The translations under genes and the position numbers were made by a program. This document shows positions 36,101 through 45,204 of a DNA stretch of 64,000 bases, in pieces. This stretch comes from Lepisosteus oculatus (taxonomy: Eukaryota; Chordata; Actinopteri; Semionotiformes; Lepisosteidae), in NCBI RefSeq assembly GCF_040954835.1, contig NC_090698.1:27581501-27645500 (forward strand), written 5' to 3'. Position 1 is the first letter of the stretch; every line of letters starts with the position of its first letter. The notes below the pieces were generated by a model that saw nothing but the letters and a program-made list of their open reading frames with translations, searched no databases and was not told the origin of the DNA.

Positions 36101-39007
36101 GAAGGGCTCAGACCATACAAAACAAAATGCTCTAAAACAGCACAACTGAAATCTTCAAATCAAGGAAATGCTTTGCTGGAATTAATTGACGCAATCCAAT
36201 GCCCACTTAAGAAAATAAATGGTTCACCTTCTAACCCTTTAATTCTAGGTTTAATTCTAATTATATCAAGGTTTTTTTCCATGTTTATAATTTCTTACGT
36301 TTGGCAACCCCAAAAAAGTACTGCCCTTAAAAGGAAAAATGCACTTACTGTATATTATACGTCCAATTTACTGAAACATAAAGGCACAACGGCTTTATTT
36401 CTTATCTGTTCCAATGTAACTTTAAGACCTTCTTTTGTCTTGCAGAGTATGAAAGGGAGAAGTAAGAGTAGTCACGATTTACTTAAGGATGATCCACGAT
36501 TAAGCTCTGTTCCTGCTGTGGACAGGTGAAACAAATCATCTCTTAATGCATCTATACAACTGGCTATGTTGTTGTCAAAGCTTTACTGTTTTCAAGGACA
36601 TTGCAATTCTGGAGACTGTCATGATGATTTTTCTTGTTTCTTCAAGGTTCTTTGAATTGTTAGGCTTCTGTTTGCTTGTGTGTGAATCCAGCAGGAATGA
36701 ATGCATAAAAGTTGTGTAGTGTATCAGTGTATTATATATAATGGCAATGCATTTTTCTTCCCTATTGTTTCAGACTTTATACAAGTTTCTTGTGTTTTGA
36801 GGTGTATTGACATTACAAGTAGCAACCAAACATTTACTTCTTTTTTTTAATCATATTTGCAACCATTTATTTTAAATTCTTTTTGCCTTTATATGAACAA
36901 TACTGCTCAGCAAGATATGTTTTTTTCAGATGTTTTGGATTTGTACAGATGGTTTGAATGGTCCACCAGAGACATGCTGACTTCATTTTTGTTTTCACAG
37001 AAAAAGCTCAAAAAGAACAAGTGAAGACTCATCTGAGGTATGTTAGATATTGCGCTTTCCTAAAGTGATTAAAAGCTGCGATTTCCCGCCAAATGTTCTT
37101 TACTGATGCCACCTGTACAAGAAAGATTTCCTTATAGTAAGAATGTTCTCTACAGTACAGTTATGAGATGGTGCATTTCCACATAACTTAAAACTCTGGC
37201 CTTGCCCCTATGCTAACACTCTCTCACCAGGTTAAAATTAAAAATAAAAGTGTTGAAATATGTTGAATAAGACGTTTTCCTATGAGCTAACCTCTTGATC
37301 TTTCCCCTGCACTGCTCTGCTTCTAGATGGTTTGGATTTCTGTTGCAGAATGAGTACAGAGACGTGAGTCTCTTGCACTTGTTTTTTATGGTGTGAGAGT
37401 AACAAAGCATTACCAGCTTCTGTGTCCTGCTATCATGTTGGGGCTAATGGCCTCTATGCTGTTTTCCTATTCCTTTATGCTTTTGCTATCCATTAGATAC
37501 TTGAAATGGCAGAATTTGAGATGCCAGACTCTTCTGCCATTCCCAGTGGGTTCATTCAGAGCCTCCAGATGCCTTGATAGCCTATTAGTAACAGGTAGTT
37601 TAATATTAGTCAAATGTTACTCCCTAAACTAATCTGAGTTCAACCAATTTATAAATAAGAAAACCCCACTGATCAGGGAATGCTGAGTAGGTTATGTATT
37701 GCAAAACAAAATGGTGGTGGGCAAATAACAGGCAGTAATTATTTATTGCACTAAACAAGCACACACAAGTCATTTTACAGTTCATGAGACTTAAGAGCAA
37801 ATCAAATTACATCTGGCTACATTCCTAACATGGACCACCCTAAAGACCTTAAGAAGAAGACATAAATATCTTTAAGGGTGAGCAATTCTGTGTTCATAAA
37901 ATAATACTCCACAGGTGAGCCTGCCCTATTTGAAGGGGTATTCAAATAAGAGTATTAAGCTCTGTGGGCAGCATGGTGGCGCAGTGTTTAGCAATAATGC
38001 CTTGCAGTGCTGAAGCCCCGGGTTCATTTTCAGACTCTGGGATCTATCTGTGTGGAGTTTGTATGTTCTCCCCGTGTTAATGTGGGTTTCCTCCTTCTGC
38101 TCCTGTTTTTCCCACAGTCCAAAGATGTACTGCTAGGTTAGTTGGCTTCTGGGAAAATTCGATATGTGTGTGTTTGTGTCTGTCCATTCAGGGGGTCCCA
38201 TTCCTGCCTTGTGCCTGTTGCTTGCTGGGATAGGCTCCGGCTCTGCTTTGACCCTGAATTGGATGAAGTGGTTAGCAAAATAATGGATTAAAAAAGCTCT
38301 ACATGGAGGATTTGGGGAAGAAAATGCAATAGTCTGAAAATAAAAAAAAATCAGCTCCTTTCACTAACGGTAGTCTGAGCCCTATTCGAGTACCTAATAG
38401 GACAGCTGAGAGATGGTGACATGGGCTGGCTGGAGAATTTCTAGTGAAATTCCAGCTTTAGCGAAATTGTCTGGTCTCTACTCCTCCACTCCAGAGTTTG
38501 TGAGTCACTTGTTGTATCCCTAATATCTAATTCGGATAAGAACATACTGTAAACTAGCTTACAAACAAGAGCAATCCATTCAGTTTATTCAGCACATTTG
38601 GTAGCATACAGAAGCTGTTGTAAGACCTTCATAGCCCTGGGCTGTGTTCTACACACTTCTTTTGTCAGTTAAGGTAAATATCTGTCTATGCGTTTAATAA
38701 TGTTAAGAGGTTTACCTGCTATATCTGAGCTCTGTACATTCCTGCTATGTAGAAGTCAATGTCTTCTTGATCACCAAGAGTGCTTGCAAAGAATGATTTG
38801 CAGAACATGCCTGTTAATCGTGTGTTTTAGAATTGTGGATTTTTAACAGGATCTGGAGGAGGAGGAAAGAGGCAGCGGCAGTGATGAAGATGCAGGTGAA
38901 AGGGAACGGATGAAAGATCGAATCTCTAAGAAACTAAAGAAAGACAAAATGGCCGAAGTCAAACAAGAGCCCAGAGAAGAAGAGCAAGAGAGGAAGACCA
39001 GCCGCAG
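23252..39007 (+). CDS. CWC27: CWC27 (SDCCAG10), spliceosome-associated cyclophilin, first ten coding exons (3' partial)
   Basis: Ten exons give 944 nt (314 codons plus two bases): 23252-23293, 24618-24714, 29652-29764, 30649-30792, 32681-32779, 33115-33218, 33636-33705, 36446-36525, 37001-37037 and 38850-39007. Residues ~12-165 form the cyclophilin-type domain, with [19 protein letters not shown] and [20 protein letters not shown]. The rest is a charged, coiled region with [17 protein letters not shown] and [20 protein letters not shown]27 belongs to the Bact spliceosome and partners CWC22. The position equivalent to Trp121 of cyclophilin A is Glu122, a known feature of this family linked to absent or weak isomerase activity. 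The human protein has 472 aa, so the C-terminal third lies beyond the window. Every junction keeps phase. Confidence 0.96.
23400..23900 (+). repeat. L1-like LINE ORF2 C-terminal fragment in CWC27 intron 1
   Basis: The frame at 23560-23760 reads [20 protein letters not shown], then FW and [10 protein letters not shown], the pattern of the L1 ORF2 C-terminal cysteine motif and its following conserved block. Upstream, [17 protein letters not shown] also matches the end of L1 ORF2. A stop codon at ~23759 and lack of any 5' part show it is dead and truncated. It lies only ~150 bp into the intron, close to the shared promoter, in the sense orientation. Confidence 0.7.
24618..24714 (+). CDS. CWC27: CWC27 coding exon 2
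   Basis: The acceptor TCATTTAG precedes [20 protein letters not shown] and NFLQLCME, the start of the cyclophilin fold. The donor is GTAAGG. The intron phase is 1. Confidence 0.97.
24964..25127 (+). repeat. V-SINE 5' half
   Basis: It has a tRNA-like head (GTGGTGCAGTGGTTAGCAGC and GGTTCAGTTCC) and the V-domain to TTTCCTCCCACAGCCCGAAG. It stops where the inverted-repeat unit at 25148 begins, so the 3' half is missing or displaced. Confidence 0.75.
25148..25355 (+). repeat. Long inverted repeat, left arm (composite unit with V-SINE head)
   Basis: The arm starts CCAGGAAAATGCCACCTCAA, includes GCCAGATAATTAAGATCAAT and runs into a V-SINE head (CTGCCTCACAGTGCTGGGGC). It matches the reverse complement of 26363-26574 along nearly its whole length with scattered differences. 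Confidence 0.8.
25279..25488 (+). repeat. V-SINE, internally deleted
   Basis: This follows a V-SINE head (GGGTTCAATTCCAG) and jumps from early V-domain (TGTTTGCATGGG) to GGTTAATCGGCTTCTGG and the 3' part (CCCTGAGATGTGCTGGCC). It overlaps the left arm of the inverted repeat. Confidence 0.65.
25535..25697 (+). repeat. V-SINE 3' half
   Basis: It contains GGCCCTGGTGTGAGTG, GTGTCCTGTCCAGGGTGTAC, TTGCTGGGATAGGCTCCAGC and the terminal AAAATGGATGGAA. It may be the displaced 3' half of the V-SINE that begins at 24964, or an independent copy. Confidence 0.75.
26363..26574 (-). repeat. Long inverted repeat, right arm
   Basis: On the minus strand it reads CAGGAAAATGCCACCTCAAG and continues parallel to the left arm at 25148-25355. 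The V-SINE part continues minus-strand to ~26285. The arms are separated by about 1 kb. Confidence 0.8.
27125..27235 (-). repeat. LINE (L2/CR1-like) 3' tail with (ATT)n microsatellite
   Basis: About 50 bp of TAA repeats are joined to a sequence that reads on the minus strand CCTGTAAAGCGCTTTGAGAA, then GGCGCTATATAAAATAAAG. Such tails end many fish L2/CR1 elements, and the trinucleotide tract is their 3' tail. The tail also resembles that of the 5S-derived SINE at 411-991. Confidence 0.75.
29345..29445 (-). repeat. Retroelement 3'-end-like repeat, minus strand
   Basis: On the minus strand it carries CCCTGAAGAAGGCTCCACAG, then CCGAAA and, 3' of these, GGAATAAACC, a likely polyadenylation signal. 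The same kind of motif is common in fish repeats, possibly Penelope-like. No coding part is attached. Confidence 0.35.
29652..29764 (+). CDS. CWC27: CWC27 coding exon 3
   Basis: The acceptor TGTGTTTCAG precedes [20 protein letters not shown] and [16 protein letters not shown]. The donor is GTAAGT. This exon contains the Arg and Phe that align with Arg55 and Phe60 of cyclophilin A. Confidence 0.97.
29765..30648 (+). other. CWC27: CWC27 intron 3 (884 bp)
   Basis: The intron has GTAAGT and CCTGTAG ends. I see no repeats or genes in it. Confidence 0.8.
30649..30792 (+). CDS. CWC27: CWC27 coding exon 4
   Basis: It encodes residues 85-132 ([20 protein letters not shown] onward) with Q112, F114, E122 and H127 at the positions of cyclophilin A Q111, F113, W121 and H126. 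It is 144 nt, phase 0 at both ends. Confidence 0.98.
31530..31690 (-). mobile_element. Tc1-like transposase C-terminal scrap
   Basis: Read on the minus strand, [20 protein letters not shown] aligns with the C-terminal part of Tc1 transposases (compare [12 protein letters not shown] of the intact copy at 34290). It then loses frame. No terminal repeats are visible. Confidence 0.5.
31755..31955 (-). repeat. Fish-wide interspersed repeat (LINE 3'-end or SINE-like)
   Basis: It contains TTCAGTTCAGTTTTATTTGT, GGACATTGTCACAAAGCAGC, GCAAGCCTAAGG, AAAACTCCCTTAGA and AACCTGGAGAGGAACCA, phrases of a repeat spread through many fish genomes. Orientation is inferred from the TTTTATTTGTAT end being the usual 3' tail. 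Confidence 0.6.
32681..32779 (+). CDS. CWC27: CWC27 coding exon 5
   Basis: It encodes [20 protein letters not shown] and [13 protein letters not shown], the end of the cyclophilin domain. It is 99 nt, phase 0 at both ends, acceptor TTGACAG and donor GTAAGA. Confidence 0.97.
32780..33114 (+). other. CWC27: CWC27 intron 5 (335 bp)
   Basis: Short intron with GTAAGA and CACACAG ends; no repeat seen. Confidence 0.85.
33115..33218 (+). CDS. CWC27: CWC27 coding exon 6
   Basis: It encodes [20 protein letters not shown] and a Lys-rich linker ending KATK. It is 104 nt and ends in phase 2. The donor GTAATG is weaker than its neighbours. Confidence 0.93.
33219..33635 (+). other. CWC27: CWC27 intron 6 (417 bp)
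   Basis: Short intron from GTAATG to CTGTTAG; nothing else recognised. Confidence 0.85.
33636..33705 (+). CDS. CWC27: CWC27 coding exon 7
   Basis: It encodes [20 protein letters not shown] and VSQ, a conserved acidic patch. Acceptor CTGTTAG, donor GTAAAG. Confidence 0.96.
33899..35528 (+). mobile_element. Intact Tc1-like transposon, 1630 bp
   Basis: The ends begin CAGTGCCTTGCGAAAGTATT and are flanked by TA on each side (33897-33898 and 35529-35530). The terminal inverted repeats are 213 bp each (33899-34111 and 35316-35528) and differ at two positions by my alignment. Each repeat has an outer and an inner copy of a direct repeat sharing TATTCGGCCCC, the IR/DR layout of many fish Tc1 elements. 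One open transposase gene fills the interior. The sequence belongs to a Tc1 family widespread in ray-finned fishes and lampreys. Insertion is in sense with CWC27. Confidence 0.97.
34290..35309 (+). CDS. Tc1-like (DD34E) transposase, full length
   Basis: The 339-aa frame is uninterrupted. Residues ~8-110 hold the paired-like DNA-binding region of two helix-turn-helix units with a GRP-type linker ([11 protein letters not shown], 54-64). The catalytic core has D152 ([12 protein letters not shown]), D243 ([14 protein letters not shown]) and E278 ([14 protein letters not shown]), with 34 residues between the last two, as in Sleeping Beauty (D153, D244, E279). The G-rich box [14 protein letters not shown] is complete. 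Family members are 330-345 aa, so the length is normal. The enzyme cuts and pastes the element at TA sites. Whether it is expressed or active cannot be told. No in-frame defect was found. Confidence 0.97.
   Translation: MKTKEHTRQVRNTVVEKFKAGFGYKKISQASNIPRSTVQAIILKWKEYQTTANLPRPGRPSKLSAQTRRRLIRDAAKRPMITLDELQRTTAEVGESVHRTTISLTLHKSGLYGRVARRKPFLKDIHKKSRLKFATSHLGDTPNMWKKVLWSDETKIELFGHNAKRYVWRKSNTAHHPQHTIPTVKHGGGSIMVWACFSSAGTGKMVKIEGKMDAAKYRTILDENLLESAKDLKLGRRFIFQQDNDPKHTAKSTKEWFTNKRIQVFEWPSQSPDLNPTENLWKELKTAVHKRSPSNLTELELFCKEEWARISVSRCAKLIETYPKRLAAVIAAKGGSTKY
36446..36525 (+). CDS. CWC27: CWC27 coding exon 8
   Basis: The acceptor GTCTTGCAG precedes [20 protein letters not shown] and SVPAVD. The donor is GTGAAA. 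The human sequence at this place is nearly the same. Confidence 0.95.
36526..37000 (+). other. CWC27: CWC27 intron 8 (475 bp)
   Basis: Runs from GTGAAA to TTTTCACAG; no repeat or gene seen. Confidence 0.85.
37001..37037 (+). CDS. CWC27: CWC27 coding exon 9 (37 nt)
   Basis: It encodes [12 protein letters not shown] plus one split Arg. Acceptor TTTTCACAG and donor GTATGT are good and the phase (2 to 0) fits, but the region is poorly conserved, so this microexon rests on splice sites and frame. Confidence 0.75.
37038..38849 (+). other. CWC27: CWC27 intron 9 (1.8 kb)
   Basis: It holds a V-SINE at 37.96-38.29 kb and, near 38.53-38.63 kb, a decayed repeat with AAGAACATACTGTAAACTAG and TTACAAACAAGAGCAATCCA that resembles a common repeat of gar-like fishes. 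The rest is not recognised. Confidence 0.7.
37963..38290 (+). repeat. V-SINE, near full length
   Basis: Head GGGCAGCATGGTGGCGCAGT, box-B-like GGGTTCATTTTC, V-domain TGGAGTTTGTATGTTCTCCC, and 3' part TTGCTGGGATAGGCTCCGGC are all present in order. Confidence 0.85.
38850..39007 (+). CDS. CWC27: CWC27 coding exon 10 (last in window)
   Basis: It encodes [40 protein letters not shown] and a Glu/Lys-rich end with [13 protein letters not shown] aligns with RIAKKLKKD of human CWC27. The donor is GTAAGG and the phase is 2. The next expected exon (starting near SEELRKEARQLKRE in human) was not found in the remaining 25 kb. Confidence 0.95.
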
Positions 39008-42000
39008 GTAAGGCAGATCTGTGCAGATACTGGGACGTATTGTTTTGGACAGGGTTGTGTGTCATGCCTTTTGCTAAACAAGGACTGCAGTTCCAGATTT
39101 AATCATGTGCATTTGGAAGAGAAAGTGTTTTTGTCCTTGAATTTCAGCTGAAATTGGGCTGATGCTTCTGCTTCTTAAAACAAGAATCTCAGTATTGAGA
39201 GTTTCCAAACAAATTGGAAAGGGGAACGCACCTTTCTGTTGATAATGTATTTTATTCCATATAGAAACTGATAGCCTGAGCTGCCGCCTGTTGTTTCATC
39301 GTGCTGGATTTCTAACTGTTCCCAGCAGATGGCAGGTTTGGACAGAAAACAGTCTGAAATGTGAAATGTAGTAAGTGCCCTGGATGTGAATCCAGTTCAC
39401 CAGAGGTTGCCAGTATTTCAGTACAGAACTATTTTAGTGTTCTTTTTGACTCATTCAAATAAGTTTCCCTCTCATACTAATTGGTTCCTATCTAAGTAAA
39501 TTACCTGAAATAATCTCAGCTATAGGTTTTTGGAGTGTAAGTGGAAAATACTGAAACTGGAAGGCTGAAGTGTGGCACTGCAAGATTTTATTTCCTTTTG
39601 TAATTGGTTTTGTGTTGAAGTGAGTACATCACACCAATTTTGACTCATTCAGGAACGATCATCAACTGCAATCACAATATGAAGTACGTGCAGCGCTCGT
39701 TTACCTGTGGCTCCTTCTGTAGTAGAATTTTCAATGGCTTGTAAATACAAGAATGCATCTAGCAGACACTGGGGCACTCATCAGCATTGACTTTCAGGAA
39801 ATGCAGATTTCTTGAGCCTGTTTATGAAGCTCTTTTTGTATCAAGCCTAATATTTTCTTCTCTGGTATTTTTCATATTGTAAAAAGGTCACAAGGAGTAT
39901 TTATCGGATAGTATGACTGCGGCCTTGTTTGTTGGAGACAGTGTTCACGTAGAGGGCTATTTGAGAGTTCCTGTCTTGAAGTGTCCGTATCTAGTTCTTA
40001 ATCTGTTCTTCTTGGCTCGTACCTCTTGTCAAGATCATGCCCAGTGAGCTGGCCATTTTGTACTTGGGAGGTCCGAGCTTTCCCAGCTTTAGCTCGCTCT
40101 GTTCGTTGAGCTGTGGAACAGAGAGTTTTCCTAGAATAATGTTGTAAGTGCCTCTGTGCTGTTGCAGTATCAGGACATCATTGCACTCGTGGCCGATGCA
40201 AAGCGAGTTTAGATCTTGCAGTACGCCGTGTTAATAAATTCATTGAATGTTGGATACAACAACAAAAAAAAACCTTAGTCCTGCAAGAGAATGTGAATTT
40301 CACCGAACATATTCAAGCTTTAGGCCTATTTTTTTCCAGCACTGGAAGCAGCAAATTGACAACTGTCTGCTGAAACTCCAGCCTTCCGCTCTCTTTACAA
40401 GGATGACGTTTGCTCCTCCTTAGACGTTATGAGCAGCCCTCTTCCATTGAGTTCTGTAATATCCCTAGGGGAAATTGCGAGCAAGTTTCTCCACACCAGT
40501 TACCCAGAAGACAGATTTGGAACTTTATGCACACTTGTGATATGTGCTGCTCTGTTCTGGCCAGTTGGAGGCACTGACACTCTTCTGAAGCAGTGGAGTG
40601 AGACGTTTGTTTGGGGAAGGAAGCAGGACTACTCATCCAAAAACTCCCACTGCTGTCCTATTTAAACCTTTTTGGGTTTAAGTTGTATGTTTTAATTTTT
40701 CTTATAGGTTAAACACCATTGTTATTTTATTGCCAAATGGAAAATTGAAGCACTTGCTGAAATGGAGACAAGTTCTGATGGATAAGTGTTACAATAGAGT
40801 TAGTACTCAATATACACAAGGTTCTTGTTCTCATAGCTAAAGAAAAGCATTGTTAAACAATAAGATAAAAACTTAAGTCTAAAAAAAACTAAAAGGGAGG
40901 CTTTTGGTAAAAAAAGACCTGTATGTACGATTTGGTGAGTTAGGTTGAAAATAACATTGAAGAACACTAAATATGGGCTGGGGCTGCCAATCCAGCTTTT
41001 ATTTATAAGCTACACACGTAGACGCATATATTATGCTTCCTTGTTGGTTTGTAGGATTAAAACAAGATCATCAATATCCACCAAATGAGATGGATTTTTA
41101 TTAAGTTGGGTGTCACAAAATAGTGTAAGGAATATTTTCCTTGAATTTGAAAGGTGATGCTTTTTTAACATATTTCTCGATAAACAGATCATCTCACAAC
41201 CTTAGGGTTTTGAATAATACGTGCATCATGAGCGTTATCAGTCTGTGCAGTATCATTTTATTTTTCCCTCCTGTATTTTTTATTTTTTATGGAAATGTAT
41301 TTTATTACTAACCCACTTTGCTAATTTGATACCTGTAGTGCAGACTTCGTCCGACTATCATGGTAGGCATGGTTATTGTGCTCCTCAGTGTTGTGATATT
41401 TGCAGGGGCTTTGCCACACCTGTCCCTCTTCACCTCCCTGGTAATCAGGTGCTCAGCCCTTTCATCTGTCTTTAACGTCTGCATTCCAGTAGATTGAAGG
41501 TTGTTTATTACATACTGAGCAGCAGAATATCCCGTCTTTGAAATTTTATAAGCTTGTCCCGAGTTTTCCTTATGGTATAAATATCTACCAGATCTTCTCA
41601 GATCAACATAGTCCTTTTTTTTGCAGTGTTGTTGGGCTTTTTAAAATTTTCAACCTGGCTAGTGTTCTTCTTTAAAAGCTCACTTCAAGCCTCCTTATGG
41701 ATTGATGTTGTTCATTTGTAATCCCAAATTGTTTACATTGAGTACACCTCTTTCTTGATTCAGGCGTTGTATACATTTATGTTGTCATTAAATGCCTTTT
41801 GGGATTTTAATTTTATTTGTTTTCAGATATTTGTCCTAAATAATGACAGTAAAGATCAAGCTTTTGTGTTTTGTTAAAGTCATGTACAGTATGTATGGCG
41901 TGGTATATGAAAGATGACTTAAAGAACTTGGATAGTTACTTCTGAAAGATGTAAATCTGAAGTATTTCCTAAGTTACTAGACATCCCCATGAGCCACTGT

Positions 42001-43047
42001 ATCTGTCTATCAGTATTCAGCTAAATCACTGTGTTAGTGTACTCTTTAAGCAGGTTTAAAAGGAAGTAATTAGCACCTGATAGCAGTGGTATTAATGGGA
42101 TGATTAATGTTAATTGGCAAAGTGTGGAAAGCTGAGCAGTCCTCCTATCCTTAATGCTCAAGACCTGTTTAATCAGTTCATGTTTAATTGAAGCAATGCA
42201 CATTGTTTGGCGGGAGAGAGCTTCAAAGATGGTTTTACGTTTTTAGCTTTATTTACACCAGCTTCACAGATGGTTGAAAGGGCTGGCGTTCCCTAGTAAT
42301 ATCGGTTATTGAAGTATATTATTGTACGGATACTTCACGCCAGCCTAAAGAAATACTTTAATAATAAGCCAAGTAGAATTATCTCGTCTACATCTTCTGA
42401 TCAGGCCCGTAGCGTTGAAATATTGCAGTTCTTAATAGGTGCCCTGAATTCACTGGAATAGAATGAAATGCGATCAGGCAGGTCTCGCAATGTGAGAAAA
42501 ATCTTGGCACCCGATTGAAATTACTTGGTTAAAGGTTGACTGCAAACACCACAGATTAACAGTGTGCACCTAGAGAGAAATGTCAGTGATTTACTCCAGT
42601 GAGATCAGTGACTGTTCAACAGCAGCGATTTCCAAAGCCCTTTAGGCAGAAAAGAATTCTCCAAAAGCGGTTAGATTTTTGGTTTTTACTTTAATTCCTT
42701 CTTTAGAGATTATGAATCTAACGTTTTGGTATAAGGTTCACTTGGGTATCATCGTCTGAAGGTACATCTTAAGTCTTTGATAGACTTGTTAAATAACCTT
42801 TCCTGTTTTAAAGTGTGAGTGGTAACAGGATCGTGATAAGTCAGTGGTAAGATTTCCTTTCCTCTGGAACAGAAATGGGCTGATTTGGAACATGTGCTGC
42901 CGCTTGAAGTGCAGACATGACCAGTTTGAGCCTGAGTGGTCTCGCTAGCTGATGGTGACTGGCTTCCCCCAGGTAAAGGCACACAGCTAGTGGCTCACCA
43001 CTGCAGTGGCATTGGTTTGCTTCTCACCAGTTTGCCCTCAACTCTCT

Positions 43048-43066
43048 CCCCCCCCCCCCCCCCCCC
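43048..43066 (+). repeat. Poly-C tract (19 C)
   Basis: An uninterrupted run of 19 cytosines follows a CTCTCT stretch. Such a run is unstable in replication and error-prone in sequencing, so its exact length should be treated with caution. Confidence 0.9.
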
Positions 43067-44868
43067 TCAACCGTGAGTGAGATTTGTCATCAAGAGCCAC
43101 GGCAGTCGTTCTCAATCATTCTCCAGTCGGTGCTTGCTGTGATGGGCATGCTTTGGGACAGGAAAGCGGATGCCATTCTTAACTCCAAGCTTGAATAAAA
43201 TAGAGGGACCGTTCTTAGTAAGGAGAGTTCCTGATGGGATCACGCCAGAAATTCATGTTACTAGCTTTAAAGCTGAAGCACGAGCTTCGCCAAGAGCACG
43301 CAGAGCTTGTGATGTGTGACAAATGACGCCTTCGATGTGCTTGATTTAATACGCTGCAATCTGCTGGGAAACCCTAACGTCAATCCACAAATTTCACGGT
43401 GGGAAGAACCTCGCTTTCAAGCTCAATCTCAAACGTTTCTTCCTGATTTGCAGATTTTGTTGATGGATTTATTGAATTCCATACTTAAGGCATATAATAC
43501 AAATGTGAACTTTGGAAATTATGAGGAAATGTTGTATTGGCTGATCTTATAACCTAGCTTCTTTCAAGAAATGGGCAAAGTGGTCTTTTTATCACTTAAA
43601 TACTAAGAACAACTTGAGCTGGGTGACAAGCTTTGTTTTTATGAATATTAACAAGCAGTACTATTTTTTCTTAGAGCTGAGCAGTGTCATTTTAAGCACA
43701 TTGGTTCTTTGTTTGCAGTGTCTGTAGTAACAATTAAGGGTTAAATTTGATTTAAAGTTTTTACTTTAATTCTAAAGAATTTATTAATCAAACTTTGGGT
43801 TATAAATTTCAATTTGGTATTATTAGAAGAAAGTATTAGAGGTTCTAAAACCTCTAGTACTATACTGTATTGATTTATTTGTCCTTAGCATAGTAGGCTA
43901 ATCTACACTCTGAAGATAAACCACAATGTGAAGTGTTAACTTGCACTGTTTAACTTTGCACTGATAGTATAATTTTTTTACTGTCCATTGTCAATTAGGG
44001 TATCTTTGATGTTAAAGAACCATCCTGTTTTTCAGACAGATCAATTTATCTATGCTTTTCTTTTAATTAAAACAAATTTCAGTCTTTGAAAGATAAAATG
44101 TTCACAGAGATTAAGGAAGACCATTCTGTATTTTCTTACAGGCGTTTCATTAGAGTAAAACCATTTTTTTTGTAAAAAAGATTTTGTAAGTGCAATGTAC
44201 TGTGTATGTGAATTGGTTCTTGTGTGGTAATTTCACAATACTTTTCATTTAGACTGGATAGTGAGAGGTATTAGCCTATGATATAGCTTTTGATTTCTCT
44301 TTTCATCACTTGGTTAATGAAAAAGTGGTGATTGGGTCAAGAAACACAGTACAGACTAAAGGTTAAAGTAATTATGACTCTTGAAAGGAATGCCAAAATT
44401 GTAGAATTACCTAATCTGTGGAATAAGCTATGTTTGTAACCCTTCTTAATTTGGGCTAATACCTTTAAACACAGACTTGTCCTCTGTCTCTTCTTATCTG
44501 TATGCAATAATTGCGTAACTTCTGTGAGAATAAGGCTTGTGTTCCTTTTTGTGCCTTTTTTGTGTGTAGACCTTAAACCAAACCATATTTCTCCTTAGAA
44601 ACGTGTAAACACATATGACATGTGAACAAGATTAGGATGAAAGGTAGTTTTTTATGACTTGGGAATAATAGCTTGGAGGTTATTTAAAGAAGTAGGCAGA
44701 AACTTCTACATATTTCTTTCTTATTTTGAGATGTCTGAATGAGCTTCTTTGGCGTGGTGACAATTAAGTGGTCAGGAGATGGATAAAGGATTTCACCAGG
44801 CTACTTCCTTTCATTCTTTTGTGTGGATATACCTCTCTTACTGAATTTGTTCATAATTGACAAATAAA

Positions 44869-45204
44869 TCCATTCAACTATTTTCTAACCACTTAATCCA
44901 ATACCGGATCAAAAGGAAATGGAACCTATCCCAGCAAGCAACAGGTGCAAGGGGGTATACACCCTGGTTGGGACGCCAATCCATCTTAGGGTATGCCCTA
45001 ACTCACTCACATTAGGGGCCAATTTTACCAGAAGGCAATTAACCTACCAGTATGTTTTGAGAGGAAACCAGAGCACCCGGTGGATATCCACAGGGAGAAC
45101 ATACATACTCCACACAAATAGCACTCTAAGTCCGGTGTCGAACCCAAATCCCCAGTGCTGCAGAGGCAAAAATGCTCATCATCACTGCGCCACCGTGCTG
45201 CTCT
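44869..45204 (-). repeat. V-SINE, near full length, minus strand
   Basis: On the minus strand it starts GAGCAGCACGGTGGCGCAGT, contains TGGAGTATGTATGTTCTCCC and GGTAGGTTAATTGCC, and ends with TTAAGTGGTTAGAAAATAG. Confidence 0.85.

Larger units (their letters stand above)
33706..36445 (+). other. CWC27: CWC27 intron 7 (2.7 kb) hosting an intact Tc1 element
   Basis: Of its 2740 bp, 1630 are the Tc1 transposon at 33899-35528. A short imperfect duplication (TGCTTCTGG(T/C)AGCAAAAAT) lies near 35.69 and 35.74 kb. The rest is not recognised. Confidence 0.85.

Noticed and set aside
36062-36529. 155-codon frame upstream of CWC27 exon 8
   Set aside because: Only its last part (36446-36525) is coding; the rest is intron read-through. 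The acceptor TTGCAG and the match to human fix the exon start.
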